Source: Spinellus fusiger (taxonomy: Eukaryota > Mucoromycota > Mucoromycetes > Mucorales > Phycomycetaceae). From it: DNA of 64,000 nucleotides. The stretch lies in contig JALLLS010000048.1 of NCBI GenBank assembly GCA_025094145.1, forward strand, positions 217,553-281,552, written 5' to 3'. Position numbers and translations under genes: made by a program. Below, in pieces: positions 23,215-35,800 of this stretch; the stretch's first letter is position 1; each line of letters opens with the position of its first letter. The notes under the pieces are model-generated. The model had not been told where the DNA came from. It saw only the letters and a list, made by a program, of their open reading frames with translations, and did no database searches.

Positions 23215-24600
23215 TCATAGTTCCTGGTGGGATGTCTCTTGTGCATAGTGAATCCCTTTGCGGAGTACTATCGGCGCTGTCAGAAGAGTAAGAGGGAAAG
23301 CTGTATATTTACCTTGTACAGTTTCAGGATCCACATGGGTAGGGAAGATGACTGTATATTCTACAAACAGATCTCCCCTGGCTGAGCTGTCTCGGTGGGG
23401 CATGCCGTAGCCTGGGAGTGACTGCACAAATCCATACTGAGTCACACCCTCTCTCTTCAATGTCACTGTAGTGCCATCCAAGTGGGTTAGTGTCTTTTTG
23501 AATCCAGTCAGTGCTTGGATGAGTGTAATAGACTGCTTGGTGTAGAGGGAGTGGCCACGTCTCTCAAAGATGGGGTGGGGCACAGTAGAAATAACAAAGA
23601 TCACGTCACCAGGAATGGCATCAGGATATTCGTCTGCTTCCTGCTCAAGTACCTGAGAAAGAAGGAAAGAAAGGTGTGAGTGAGTGGGTGAACTTCTTCT
23701 ATTCTATTGGTCTGTGGGATGTCTTCTCTTGTGCCGGCAACCTACCACAGTGTCTCCATTCTTCATGCCCTTCTCAATATGAATTGTCTGCTGCTCATTG
23801 GCCCGTCGCACCTTCTTGCCTCCACACACAGAACACACATGCTGGATGATCTTTCCTTCTCCACCACACTTCTCACATGTCTGCTGGATCTGCTGCACCA
23901 TACCAGGTGCCAATTGGATACGAGCCAATGTCACTCCTCTTCCATGGCAAACAGGACACTTTACAATGTCCTCTGAACGATGAGCACCACTTCCATGGCA
24001 GTGATCGCATAGGACTTGTTTGGAGATATCAATGTCTACTGTGGCACCGTTGTACAGATCTTCCAAGGTGACATCCACAAGAATCTGCATGTCGGGTCCT
24101 CTGCGTTCCTGAGCATGTCCATGATGGCCTAGAAACACCAGCATCAGCAAGGCATTCTTTCTTTCTGTTTTTATCCTTACCACCACCACCACCAAAGAAC
24201 TGTGAAAACATATCAAAGGGATTCTGGAATCCTCCTCCTCCTCCTCCTGACCTATGCTGCTCTAGTCCTTCTTCACCGTATCTGTCATAGATGGTCCTCT
24301 TTTCATCATCAGACAGCACACTGTAGGCTGTCATTCCCATGAGGTCAGTGTGTCCATTGTCTTCTGTAGATACACATTACCATCGGATAACTCCATAAAC
24401 TTAGCCGATGCCTTTGTATCGCCAGGGTTCTTATCAGGATGATACACTCGAGACAGTTTCTTATAGTGCTTCTTAATCTGATTCTTTGACGCGTCACGAG
24501 GCACATCGAGAATGGCATAGTAGTCTTTGCCTGCTTCTACAGCCACCCAACCCACGATTGCTATCAGTAGACACACCAGCCAATAGGAAGGTGGACGCAT
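23215..24600 (-). CDS. scj1: ER-lumenal DnaJ co-chaperone (Scj1/DNAJB11 type)
   Basis: Type I Hsp40 working with the ER Hsp70 (BiP/Kar2). Five exons (24600-24381, 24327-24181, 24128-23746, 23652-23313, 23276-23215) join in phase to 383 residues. Residues 1-24 are a hydrophobic signal sequence ending [10 protein letters not shown]. The J domain (~25-92) has the HPDKNP motif. It is followed by a Gly/Phe region ([20 protein letters not shown]) and a Cys-rich zinc region with four CxxCxG-type repeats ([32 protein letters not shown]). The substrate-binding domains come next. The last exon ends in HQEL, a plausible variant of the HDEL/KDEL retrieval signal, which fits ER residence. The prp3 gene follows on the same strand. 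Confidence 0.92.
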
Positions 24601-25090
24601 AGTAACAAAAAGAACTGAAAGAAAGATATATCTATAAAAATAGAATAAAAAAGATAGAAAAAGAGAAGAAAGAAAAAAGATAGAAAAAGAGCAGTGACAC
24701 TTTTTTTTTAATATAAATATATATATTTATAGGCAAGTCGTGCTAATAAGTCAGGAAATGAAGAAATATAGAAGAAAACCCCATAGGAAGAAATTTAAAG
24801 AAATAAAATAAAAATAAAATTGAATAGAATTAGAAGAGAAAAAAAAAGAAAAAAAGAGAAAAAAAAAAGAGGGGGGAGGATGTACTTTATACACTATCTA
24901 TCTATCTGTCTGTCTGTCTGTCTTGACCTGTTTTGGATGGATTTGCCATGTGGCCCACACTCATTGGATTTAATGCAAGTGATGAGAGCAGTGGTGATAA
25001 AGGAGGAAGGGAGGTGGACAGTAGATGAGCCAATCATTATGTTTGTATTCAATTTTATATTCTTTTTTTTTCTTTCTTTCTTTTTTACTA
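24601..25090. other. Upstream region of scj1 with purine-rich and TCTG tracts
   Basis: About 490 bp: A/G-rich runs (24640-24870) and a (TCTA)/(TCTG) microsatellite at about 24896-24923. No gene was seen. It presumably includes the scj1 promoter and ends at the TA where element copy 2 is inserted. Confidence 0.45.
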
Positions 25091-27420
25091 CACACCCAAA
25101 GATGTCTCTGGCCTTTAAGCGGTGATATCTCCTTTCTTTTATGTAAAAGAAAAACTCACCTTTTATGGAACTGTGTTTAAAATCAAAAGGGTTGCGGATG
25201 TCCAATCTATTATTTCCTCTTATAGAATACCTCAATATCAAATTGTATTATCAATAAAATATAGTGTTGATGAATCAACTTGTTGATTGTGATAGTATAG
25301 CTACTGCCAAAGTGCATTCCCTCATAGCAATAGAATCTATACCCTAAAAGGTCTTGTGATTTTTTCTTGGGAGATAGATAACTATGCTTGGGAATACACC
25401 CTAGACACCTTAGACAGTATTGATAGTATAGAAGGAAGAAAACCATATGGGACTGACCTAAGAAGAGTGTATTATTAATAACTCAATCAAGAGAGATAGT
25501 ATGCTTGTCTTGCACTTAATTGTCTTGAGAATAATAGGCCATATATTATCTATTAGAAGAAGAGTCAGTACCATGTCTTGTGGATTATAATGAGCTCAAG
25601 TCCAGATGAAGATACTTTATCTTTTTTACTTCGAGAATAGCCTTTGGTAGTGTCTACAGCCTTCTTTTATTATTTCCTTTTGTTAATAATAATACATTAC
25701 CTTTCTCAGTTATGCCCATCTTGACATGTACTCAATTATCAAGTTAATAGTTTCTGTGAGAAATAACAGAATCATAACAAATCAAAGAGTAGAGAATATT
25801 TTCATTTTGGTGAAGTATACACTCCCAAGTAATAAATGAGTGGACAAAAAATTGATTTATTTAAATTTTATAACTTATTCAAAAGGTGACCTTTGTCAAT
25901 AAAAACCAGCCAACTGTTAGTCAAGAACATAAAGATAGTCCCACCAAAAGAAGAGAGCATGCTATGTTTATTAGAGGTCAAATTATAGGACAGCAGAAAA
26001 GACATGCTACTTATCAAGACATTTCTGATAATCTTGACATCCTAAAGAGCATAGTGGGCAGGATCGTCCTATTGTATAAAAAAGAAAGGCATAAATCAAC
26101 TCAAAATTCGTACAGGAAGACCTGAAAAGGTGTCATCTACTTCAAAACTAGCAATTATTTTGTCTATTTGCAGAAACCCTATACAAACAATTACATATCA
26201 TTTGAAAAATATGAAGGATGCAGGCATGGATAGTTGCTATAGAACATTTCTAAAAATACATGAATGAACTCAGAATTATTTCATGCTCACCATCAAGACA
26301 ACCTAGTATGACACTTACTCACAAACATACCAATACAAAACAGCTTGAACGATGCTTGTGTAGTGAATGGGAGAAGATCCCAAATGAATTTCTGGAAAAC
26401 TTATTGGATAGCATGCCAAGGAGGTGCTCCACTGTGATGAAGCATAAAGGTTTTGTTACAAAGTACCGAGCAATATATTTATAATAAAGATGTAGACAAT
26501 CATCTAAAGATCAACTATAAATCTTGTGTTATTCCATGAATATTTTATTATGAACATCTTGAACTGATAGATATGCCTTTGTTTTTCAAAACAAAATTCA
26601 AAAAAAATTGATTTGCTGTCCACTCATTTATTACTTGGGACTGAGTATGTGCAGAGGAAACCCATGGGATTCACAGTTTCCATTGATAGAAATACAAACT
26701 TTATGCTTTAGCACAACTTCTTGGTTTTCAAATCACGGATTGAATCATATCACGGATTGAATCAATGACATATGAAAACCAATTATAAAACAGAAATAGT
26801 ATAAAAATAAAAGGTCAACTCGTCTTTTATCTTTTCTTCATAGAACGTGCTCTAAAGATTGTAGTAGTGAAAAGCTCAACCACTAGTATTGGATGGAAAC
26901 CAGGTTATCTCTATCAGGGTATATATCTTCAACGATCAATTATGAAAGATTTGTAGGATACCTCGAGGAAAGAGCCAGAGCCACCCCAGTATTGCATAAC
27001 TAATTATTCAAATGAAGATACTCCTGCTGTGGGAAACCAGAATGTCAACAGTTTACTCTCATTTCTTAGAATGAAGCTTTTGATCTTTATTAATCAACAA
27101 TCATCAGACAAACGGCTAACTAGTGGTAGCTAATCCACCAAAACATCAAAAAAGAATCCGGTGTAGTTATCGCTACATTAAACTAAGATACACATTAGTC
27201 TTTTTTTTTTGGAACCATACTACATTACTATATTTTCCCCAAAGATGTACCAATACTTTATGAAGATAGTGTAGCTATTGCTAGAATAGGCAGATAGAGT
27301 TTGAAATAGTTAATTTAGACAGCGAAAATACCCTTTTTAAAACACAATAGCCAATTAGAGTAATAGTGTGATTGTATTGTCCATGTATTTCCTTTTATAT
27401 TTTAAATGTCTTTAGGTGTG
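25091..27420 (-). mobile_element. TA-flanked non-autonomous element, copy 2, with nested Tc1 relict
   Basis: Reverse-oriented member of the repeat family. It starts with CACACCCAAAGAT after TA, has the family's inner end (CTCTGGCCTTTAAGCG), and ends with CTTTAGGTGTG before TA. The total is 2330 bp. Subtracting the nested 826-bp Tc1-like insert and its duplicated TA leaves 1502 bp, the same as copy 3 at 30004-31505, which supports the boundaries. Short open frames inside show no transposase similarity. Confidence 0.75.
25820..26645 (+). mobile_element. Internally deleted Tc1-like transposon nested in copy 2
   Basis: An 826-bp element flanked by TA. Its terminal inverted repeats share the block CCCAAGTAATAAATGAGTGG (left from ~25823; right in reverse complement at ~26620-26641). 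Frame 25886-26125 encodes an N-terminal helix-turn-helix stretch (RGQIIGQQKRHATYQDISD). Frame 26260-26484 ends with EWEKIPNEFLENLLDSMPRR, a Tc1-type C-terminus. The catalytic middle is missing, so the element is dead. Confidence 0.78.
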
Positions 27421-27686
27421 TATCCACACCCCTTTACCCTACAAAAAGAAGGGGGGGAGGTGGACAGTAGTCTCCTGCTCACCTACTCTCCCTTGACAAC
27501 AGTTACTGAGGAGGTTGGACGGAGAATAAATGTGCTCTTTCTCTCTCTTTTTTTATACCATGGCAACCAACAGCATCTGTATTTCTTGTATTTACACACC
27601 TTTGTTTTATTCAGTTGATAAAATAACAAAGGGAATCCACTGAAAGAGAATAAACTACACTCAGTCCACATAGGCCACAGTCTATA
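27421..27686. other. Short intergenic gap
   Basis: A 266-bp spacer between the copy-2 element and the 3' end of the BAG-domain gene. It includes a poly-G/purine stretch near 27446-27460. No gene was seen. Confidence 0.4.
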
Positions 27687-28516
27687 CTACATGCTTACTA
27701 CTTTTAGTGTCTTGAGGATGTGTTTGGACCGATCCACTCGATCCAATAATTCCTGGGCTATTTGAACACATTCTTTTCTTTGTCTTCTAGCTGTCTCAAA
27801 CTCACTGGGACATTCAATGCCATCCAATGCAAACAGACTCTGCATCAATTGCTCTGACAAATGCCCTGCCATGTCCTGTATTCTCTTTTCTTCTTGAGGA
27901 TTCTCCAAGGACTCCAGACTAGCCACAATGGCCTCGAGAAGATCCACTTTATGAACCCACTCCAGGTTGATTTTAGTGAGGACTTTGTTAATACGGATAA
28001 TAAGACCATACTCTTCTGGATTTCCAGAGGCAGTTTGGCGGATTTGGTCTTTCTATTTTCCTTTTTGATGAGAGGTCCTGTAAATAATAATAACAATTCA
28101 CTTACATTGGGCCGCTCTCCCTCAATGGTGATAGTGGAACCTGGATAGATACCACAACTGACAAGTGTGGCTGTTTCGTCCTTCATATAGGCTACAATTA
28201 TAATATAGATACATATAAAAGAAGAAGAAAGAATAAACACCCGTCCATACGTATAAACACCCGTCCATACGTATAAACACACACACAACCTACCACCACA
28301 GGAAATAAGACGCATAGCAGCCACAGGAATACCCGTGCACTGTTTACTGACTTCTTTCAGATCAGCAATCGTCATGTGCTGAAAAGGACGTGGTAAGTGA
28401 GTCAGTGGAATAGCATAATGTTGGTGTTGCCAGAGCAAAACAAGGGACTGTCTTTGGGGAAGTGGTGGGGGAGGAGCAGGCTTGGGTGTTCCAAACAAGG
28501 AATGGACAAAGTTCAT
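27687..28516 (-). CDS. UBL-BAG domain Hsp70 co-chaperone
   Basis: Predicted nucleotide-exchange co-chaperone of Hsp70 with a ubiquitin-like region followed by a BAG domain, as in BAG1 and S. pombe Bag101/Bag102. Three exons (28516-28294, 28191-28106, 28052-27687) join in phase to 224 residues. The ubiquitin-like part covers ~25-103 (TIADLKEVSKQCTGIP, then CGIYPGSTITIEGERPN). The BAG helices start near residue 115 (EYGLIIRINKVLTKINLEW) and run to residue ~224 (AQELLDRVDRSKHILKTLK). The acceptor at 28053 was chosen because it alone puts the helix before WVHKVDLLEA in frame. No transmembrane segment is visible, so it is probably cytosolic. The first intron carries a 20-bp tandem duplication (28241-28275). 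Confidence 0.85.
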
Positions 28517-29121
28517 GAAGGAAGACGAGAAGAAGATGAACAGAGTTTTATATATTTATATATTTTAGGAAAGTATATCACTGAGTTTGAATGAAAGACA
28601 AATGAGGATAAATGCATAGTGTTCTTTCTACTTGGTAAAGAGAACAAGATGCTAACCAAGTCACAAGAACAGGCAAGTCTTTTCTTACTCTTCTGGGCAA
28701 TGGGGACTTTCTTATTAGAACCAACACATAAAAAGAAAAGAAAAAAGAGAGAAGTTATGCTTGTAATATCCAAAAGAAAAGAGTGTAGGTGTATATAGAA
28801 AGACAAAAAAAAGACAGCAAAAAAGACAGAGAAAAAAAAGACAGAAAAAGAGTATATATAAATGGGGTTGTGATTGTATAGAAGTGTAGGTGAATGGAGT
28901 GTATAAAATGATGATCATGGTGATAGTGTTGTTGTTGGTGGTGGTGGTGGTGGGTGAGTGGGTGAGTGGGTTGGTGGCTGTTGTGACGGCTGTTTATGAG
29001 ATGGGGATAGGACTAAAAATGGACTATAGACACACTAGGATTAGACTATAGACACACTAGGAATGAACTAGGAATGAGCGGTAGAAGGGATGTCTAACTC
29101 TGTCCACGCAATAAACAAGAT
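28517..29121. other. Intergenic region with GGT/GTT and direct repeats
   Basis: About 600 bp between the BAG gene start and the 3' end of the NC2 alpha gene, both on the minus strand. It contains a (GTT)(GGT)n tract at 28926-28955, GGGTGAGT repeats, and a 23-bp direct duplication near 29010-29060 (ACTATAGACACACTAGGA). No coding sequence was seen. It includes the BAG gene promoter. Confidence 0.5.
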
Positions 29122-29872
29122 TCACTCTTCTTCTTCTCTTGCTTCTTGTTTCACTTTGCTGACGGCGGTTGTTTTTGCCTTTCTACTCCTTGAGGGACGA
29201 GTGGCGCCTTCTACTTTTACATCTTCCATGGGTGTAGCTGTTGATTCTGAAGCCAACGCAACAGAAGAAGAAGTCGACATTGCTGAGGGATCAGGAACAT
29301 TCGCAACCACATCTTTCAAAAAGTCAAATTGATCTACAGTCTCTATTGTCTTTTTCCTATCCAAACCGCTCCACTAAGCCTTTCTTCTCTCTTTTTTTAA
29401 TTCAAACCGACTTACAGGTGAACAGCCGACAATCGTTTGGCATTTCTTATACGAGTTTCTTGACATGCCTGGTCAATAAGTGACTGCATAAACAGCTCGA
29501 GTGCTTTGGCTGTAAGAACAACAACAGTAAAAAGAGGTAATGAGATGTCATGTCTTTTTCTGTTCTTTTCCATTGACACTTTATTCCACACGGATGGTAA
29601 CTTACATATAAGAATGGGGGTTGCTTGAGCGACTTTTCCTACATCTTCATCCAATTGCATGATCTTTTTGATACGAGCCTATTCTCATTACCCACCCATA
29701 GATGTCCATCAATTATAGCATAACATCACCATCACCATCAAGAGAATAAAATAAGTCTTTCTGTCATTTACAGGCGTAGTTCTTATAGAGAAAACAGAAT
29801 AAAAAGACAAAAACAACTGAATATCACTAGATCTCTTACCACGGGGAACTTTGTCTTATACTTCTTCTTCAT
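29122..29872 (-). CDS. NC2 alpha (Bur6/DRAP1) histone-fold corepressor
   Basis: Alpha subunit of negative cofactor 2, which with NC2 beta (Dr1/Ncb2) binds TBP-DNA and regulates RNA polymerase II initiation. Four exons (29872-29840, 29678-29606, 29509-29416, 29356-29122) give 144 residues. The histone fold is almost complete across the junctions: [11 protein letters not shown] then [36 protein letters not shown] and [11 protein letters not shown]. The DRAP1-specific segment [14 protein letters not shown] follows. The C-terminal ~50 residues are Ser/Ala/Lys-rich and end in EAREEEE. All introns have GTAAG donors. The closest alternative, a Dpb3/CHRAC-type histone fold, fits the post-fold segment less well. 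Confidence 0.93.
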
Positions 29873-30003
29873 ACTGGGGGTCTTGGAGACAAGAAAAGAG
29901 AAAAAGGGAAGAAAAAAAAAAAAAAGTCCACGCGACATCTTTTTTTATTATTATGAAAGTCACATCCTTATTTTTTTTCACTTTTTCACTTTGTTACTCT
30001 ATC

Positions 30004-31505
30004 CACACCCAAAGATTCTTGGGATATATAAGGAAATCTCCTGAGAATAAAATCATGATATTCTTATGATTGGCTAAGTTGTTTAAAAATGCTTTTTCGT
30101 TGTCTAAATGGACAATTTCAAACTCTGCCTGCCTGTTTTAGCAATGATGATTGACTTTGCAATTAAAAAGTATAGAATTAGCTGTAAAGACAAAAAATAG
30201 AACAAGAATCACCCCAAAATTACAACTCAGTCACTGCATTTATTGTTTAACATAATGTGTTAACTATAAGCCCACAGTATTTGCAGTATAACACTGCTTG
30301 GGAAATATTTATTATAGAACACACTGAATTAACTCTAGTGGTCATTGTCCATAAAATAGAACCAAACTCACTTACATTGAGAACTGTATAGCCATTTATT
30401 GACTCAGTATTCATAACCACTTCAGTAACTATCTCATTGTAACTGGTATTAACAATAATACTTAATGATAACTAAGTATTGTTTCTAGTACCGTCTTTTA
30501 GGTCCAAGGCAAATAGAGTGTGAATTGTTTGACTTGGTTGTAGGAAATAAGAGACTAAAGTGTAATACATCAGAATAGAGAAAGAAAGATTATTATTTGT
30601 TTTGATATTCCCCTCCTCTTGTTATTTTCCACACTGCACATGCAACTTGACACACAAGTACTTGTCAAGATCAACATAAATAAGCAAGTTAATGTAATAT
30701 TATTAACAAAGAAAAACAATAGAGAGAAGTAATAGACACCATCAAAGACTGTTTTATAGATGAAAAGGTAATCAATGTCTTCAACTGGGCTTGAACTCAT
30801 TGTATTCCACAAGACATTCATTGTATTGTTATTAATTAAGTAGAGACTCCTTTCAAGTCAGTCCTAGGTGGTCTTCTATACTGTCTAGGTTGTCTAGGGT
30901 ATACTCCTGAGCATGGTTATCTATCTACCAAGAACAAAGTATAAGGCTTTTAGGTTTTAAACTCTATTGCTATGAAGGAATACTCCTAGAACAGCAGTAG
31001 CTATAGTAATAGTATATTATTAGCTATATTATTATAATAAACAATTTTATCCATCAACAATTTTATTCATAATGTCGTCTTTGGGTTCTTAGGCCAAAGG
31101 TATACGAAACAGTAGAACGTATAGTTAAACTCTGTTTTTTAATGAATGGAGTTACTATTTCCTTCATACTTTTTCTAATGGCTTTAGCTTCAGGGGTATT
31201 CTATCAAAATACTATGAACTATCGACATCCCTTGATATTCAATAGAGTCCTCTTCTTAGTTTAGTAATAAATGAGTCCTAATTCCCAAAAGAGTGATTCT
31301 TCCAATTATGGGAAAAAGTCTTTACGACAATAAACAATATATTCCATTGATAATACAATTTGATATTGAGGTATCCACAAAAGGAAATAATAATTTAGAT
31401 ACTTGCAAACCTTTGATTTTAAACACAGTTCCATAGAAAGACATAATTTTTTGGATGTAAAAGGAAGGAGATATCATCGCTTAAAGGCCAGAAAATCTTT
31501 GGGTG
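30004..31505 (+). mobile_element. TA-flanked non-autonomous element, copy 3
   Basis: A 1502-bp repeat beginning CACACCCAAAGATTCTTGGG and ending CCAGAAAATCTTTGGGTG, followed by TA. The left TA is two bases away, so that edge is accurate to about 2 bp. Inner sequences match copies 1, 2 and 4 in order (left: GGCTAAGTTGTTTAAAAA; right: TTAAAGGCCAGAAAATC). It lacks an identifiable transposase and lies between the NC2 alpha and MAPKKK genes. Confidence 0.75.
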
Positions 31506-31942
31506 TATAGATAAAAAAAAATCCTGACACTAAAAGAGAGAGAATGGGGTTGTTATGGAGACATGTGGTATGCATCAAAATTAAAATTTAAAAAAAAATG
31601 TAGTTTCTGTTGCTATGGTCCTCATTTCTTTTGCTATGTTTATAAAAATAACCCTCTACACACCACATTAGAGTAACACTCTCCAATACCAACACAGGCA
31701 ATTGTAAATAGACTCACAGGAGTTTACGAAAATAAAGACAAAAATAATAGAGAAACTGAGAAAGATATGTGTGTGAATGTAATTGTAATTGTAATTGTAA
31801 TTGTGTGTGAATGTGTGGGTGTGCAATAAGTAAAGAGAATCAATGGGAAGTAGGAAGCATGTGCAGATGGGTGTGTATAAGTGAGTGCGAGTGAGTGTGC
31901 AAGGCGTGTCTATCCTCCACAGCTGCTTCTTTTTGGTGATAT

Positions 31943-32841
31943 TTACTGCTGTATAGATCGTTGAGAGGCTTTTCTCTCGAGATCCTTTATTTTCATGTAT
32001 TCCTATCATACGTCATTCAATAAGCCATTCCTACTTTTATCTTTATCAAGTAGAGAGCATACCTTGAATTTGAATGTGGGATCCTGACGAACAAAAGGAT
32101 GAACAAGAAGATCAGCTGCAGTAGGTCGTTCTACAGGATCACTATAGTGAAAACATAAGTCAGCTCATGTACTATTCATCATTTTATATTTATATATATC
32201 TCCAATGCACTTACATGGTAAAGCACAGCTGAAGGAATTCATTTCCATGCTCAGAGATATCCTGGGGTATAGGAGGAGCTTGATGTTTTCCAAGCTAATA
32301 GTATCAAAGAGACATAATAACTTAGACATATATTCTGTATTTCTTCTTTGATCTTCTCATTATAACACCACAACTTACACTATACAGGGCGGCGAGTGTG
32401 TTGAGATCAAGCCAAGGGTGGGATCCTGTCAACATCTCAATGACAGTACATCCAAGACTCCTACAAAAACAATACAGAGGGTAAGTAGTCCATCTTGCTA
32501 CGTACTTCTAGTCTTACCAAATATCAATCTTAGCACTGTAAGGTGCACTGTTTACTACCTCAGGTGCCATCCAGAAGATAGTACCTATATATTCATTAAT
32601 AGCTGTTTTTTTAATATAAAATAAAATAAAAATAAAAACCTGCATGTTTACCTCTCATGATTGAATTTTGTCCATTGGGATCGTATGCCTTGTCCTGTCC
32701 ACTTACTTTGGAAAGACCAAAATCAGTGATTTTACAAACACCATTCTGATCCAAAAGAATGTTTCCAGCTTTGATGTCCTATGCACATGGGATAGAAGAT
32801 TAACTGTAAGAAAACTATCTTTTTTTTAAAAAATAAAATAA

Positions 32842-32875
<34 letters not shown>

Positions 32876-35800
32876 GCCCATGCTGCTTACTCTGTGCAAT
32901 ACATTACGATCATGTAAATACTCCAAACCCAACAGAATTTGGCGCGTAAAGAAGCGCACCAAAGGCTCATCAAATCGGCCACTTTTATGAAGACAGCTGG
33001 CAATACTACCACCAGGCACATACTCTAAAAAGATGTGCAAGTGACCTTCTTCTTCATCTGCATCATAGCCAAGATACTGAACAATATTATCATGCACCAA
33101 ATTCTCTAAAAGAGCAATTTCTCGGTACAAAGAGTCGACATGTTTACGCATTTCTGGGTTGGCAAGATCAGATTTACTGGTTGGTAGATCCACTTGTTTA
33201 ACGGCAAACCACTCTCCATCTGCTGCCAAATTCATTGCATGGTACACACGACCAAAGGATCCTTTGCCAATCAGACCACCACGAATCCACTGCATTTTTG
33301 TAGGCACTGTTCCATTATGATAGAGAGTGAGTCTGTTTTTTCTTTTTCTTTTTCTTTTTATAACTCACCCAGTTTGTCCATGTAATTATCAGACATGGCT
33401 TCTCTTCCCAAGGTCTGTGCTTCCACCAACTGCCCTGGCTTCACCTGCTCTACTTTCTGCCCCCACATCTTTGTCCCTCTTCTCCGCAAATTATTATTGA
33501 CACGAATCACATTCATGGCCTGTCGCCAGTTACGGTGGGCTTCATTGGCCAAGACACGTACGGATTTCTTAGGACCCAAGGCCCGTCTCGATGCAGGTGC
33601 AACAGTAGAAGGAGGAGCCTCAACAATAATTTCCTTGTCGAGATCATAATCAGGCAAGTATTTGTCAATGTCTCTGTACAGTTTCTCAATGGAGGGTCGA
33701 TTGGCCCAGTCATCGTCGTCTCCTGCTCCATGGGGTGCCTCGTGGGTAGTGGACTGTGGAGAAGAAGAGATAGAAGCAGATGAGGGGTGGAGTCGTGTGT
33801 GGGCTTGGGACTGGGGCAGTAGAGGGTTCTGGTTCTGGTTTTGAGTGTGTGCGCTGGGAGAGAATAAAGATGGGGAGGGGTGCATCGAAGGAAGGGGCGG
33901 AATATCAATGTGGAGGCCTTTATGAGGAGATCCTATGGGCTGGGAATGAGTGTCTTCTTTGATCAATTGGTCCTCTGTAGGCCATAAGACTGATTTAGAG
34001 GGGGTAGGTACTGGTACTGATACTGATACTGATACTGATGCTGATGCTTGTTGTGGTGAGGGGGTTGCTGTAGATGAGGTGGTGGAAGAGGAGGGTGCCA
34101 CAGCCCACAGAGAAGGTGATGGGCTGGGAGAGGAAGAAGAAGTGTGTGAGGGTGCCGTGGAAGGTCGAATAGCCCACAGAGAAGGTGAGGTAGAGGGTGG
34201 GGCAGAAGGGGCTACAGCCCAAAGAGAGGTAGATGTGGCGGAAGATGTGGCGGAGGGTGGGGCAGAAGGAGTTACAGCCCAAAGAGACACTGGAGGATGA
34301 GCCGAGGATGTAGGCAACGGTGTTCCAGAGGATGTTCCAGAAAAGGCATCAAAGGCAGTAGAAGATACACCTGAGGATAGGCCAGAGGGTGGAGTAGCCC
34401 ACAGAGACACTTGAGGAGTGGAGTTGGGATGCTGGGATGATGCTGCCACTTCAGGGGGGTTGGGTTCATCTGCCTGGGGTGCCTGTGATTTTGGTGCAAT
34501 GGCCCATAGAGAAACAGATGGCTTGATGTCGTTGTTATTCTCAACATGAATAGTGGGTGGCGTGCTGTTTCTTTCCCCTACAAAGGCAGTCTGGGGTGGC
34601 GACGAGTATTGTTGGTGCTGCTGTTGCTGAGTTGGTGGAATAGCCCAAAGAGAGACTGCAGGTGAATGGCTTGGCAGATCCACTGAGTTCCTTGTGCTGG
34701 GTCCATTGATTCTTGCTGAAGAGGTGGTTTGAGGCTTAACACAAGCCGGCCAAGCAGAATATAGAGACCGACAGCTCTTTTCAGAAGAAGAAGAGGTGTG
34801 TGGTCGAGGAGGTGTTTGCCAGGGATATCCCCTTTGCTGACATTCTGATGCATCGTCTGTTGTCTCTGAATAAGATGCTATTGGTTCTGGCAGTCCATTG
34901 GGTGCCATAGCCCATAGAGTGGTTGGAGAAGACCTTAGCTGTCTCTGGTACGGTTCGTCGGTATAAATCTCTGTTGAGGAGCTAGCATGCGACATTGAAG
35001 TCCACGCTTCTGTTGTATTTGAATGGGAGGGCGTTGTATCGTGAAAAGAAGAGGTTGAGTGGTCTGTAGAGAGACTCCGAGAAGAAGAGCGTTTGTTATT
35101 ATAGTCAAAGTCTTCTTCCTCTCGTGCATCTTCTGCTGGAGGTGTACTTGACTCATAGTGATATTCGTGGACAAAAGAGAGTGCCTCACTAGGGTAAGAT
35201 GCAGGATCCACAAGCTGCAAGCGACTGACAGGGGAGGTGAGGGAGATTGGGCTGATATGCGGGCTTGCTCGATCCGCCTGCAGGTGACTTGGGTGTCTAC
35301 GCTGAGGATCATGACTGTCAGGAAATACTGAAGACCAGTTGGCTTGGGTGGGAGAGACATCGCCTGAATAGTGAGTGTAGTGTTGATAAACAGGTGCGGG
35401 TGCTCTACAGAGGGTTAGATGGATACACAACACACACATCCATAGATATATAGAATAGAATAGATAGATTACTATACATTACCTTGAATACTGATTTGTG
35501 ATAATACCAGAAAGAGTGCCTGTATTGCTTCTGTCTGTGCTATAAGAGCGAGAAGTCTCAGAGTTGTAATGATGGCCTTCCAGAGGTCTGACAAGTACTC
35601 TATCCTTTGAACTGCTATCTGATATCCGGCAGAGATGAACAAGCTCGTTGTCTACTAAAGGGACATCTACACTCATAATAAATTGACAAGCTACACTCAC
35701 TTCCTATCCTACCATGTCGATTGCCATTCTCATGGAAGAAGCTGTACTGATCAGATTCTCCCTCCAAACCAATCTTCTTAAGAATCAGCTGCTTAATATG

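Noticed and set aside
32819..32880. Poly-Tyr tail on a kinase reading
   Set aside because: It is translation of an intron containing an (ATA) microsatellite; splicing 32891 to 32778 restores the catalytic loop.
33395..34300. Plus-strand open frames opposite the MAPKKK linker
   Set aside because: They are shadows of a Ser/Pro/Thr-rich coding exon; the minus-strand frame splices in phase into a conserved kinase domain.
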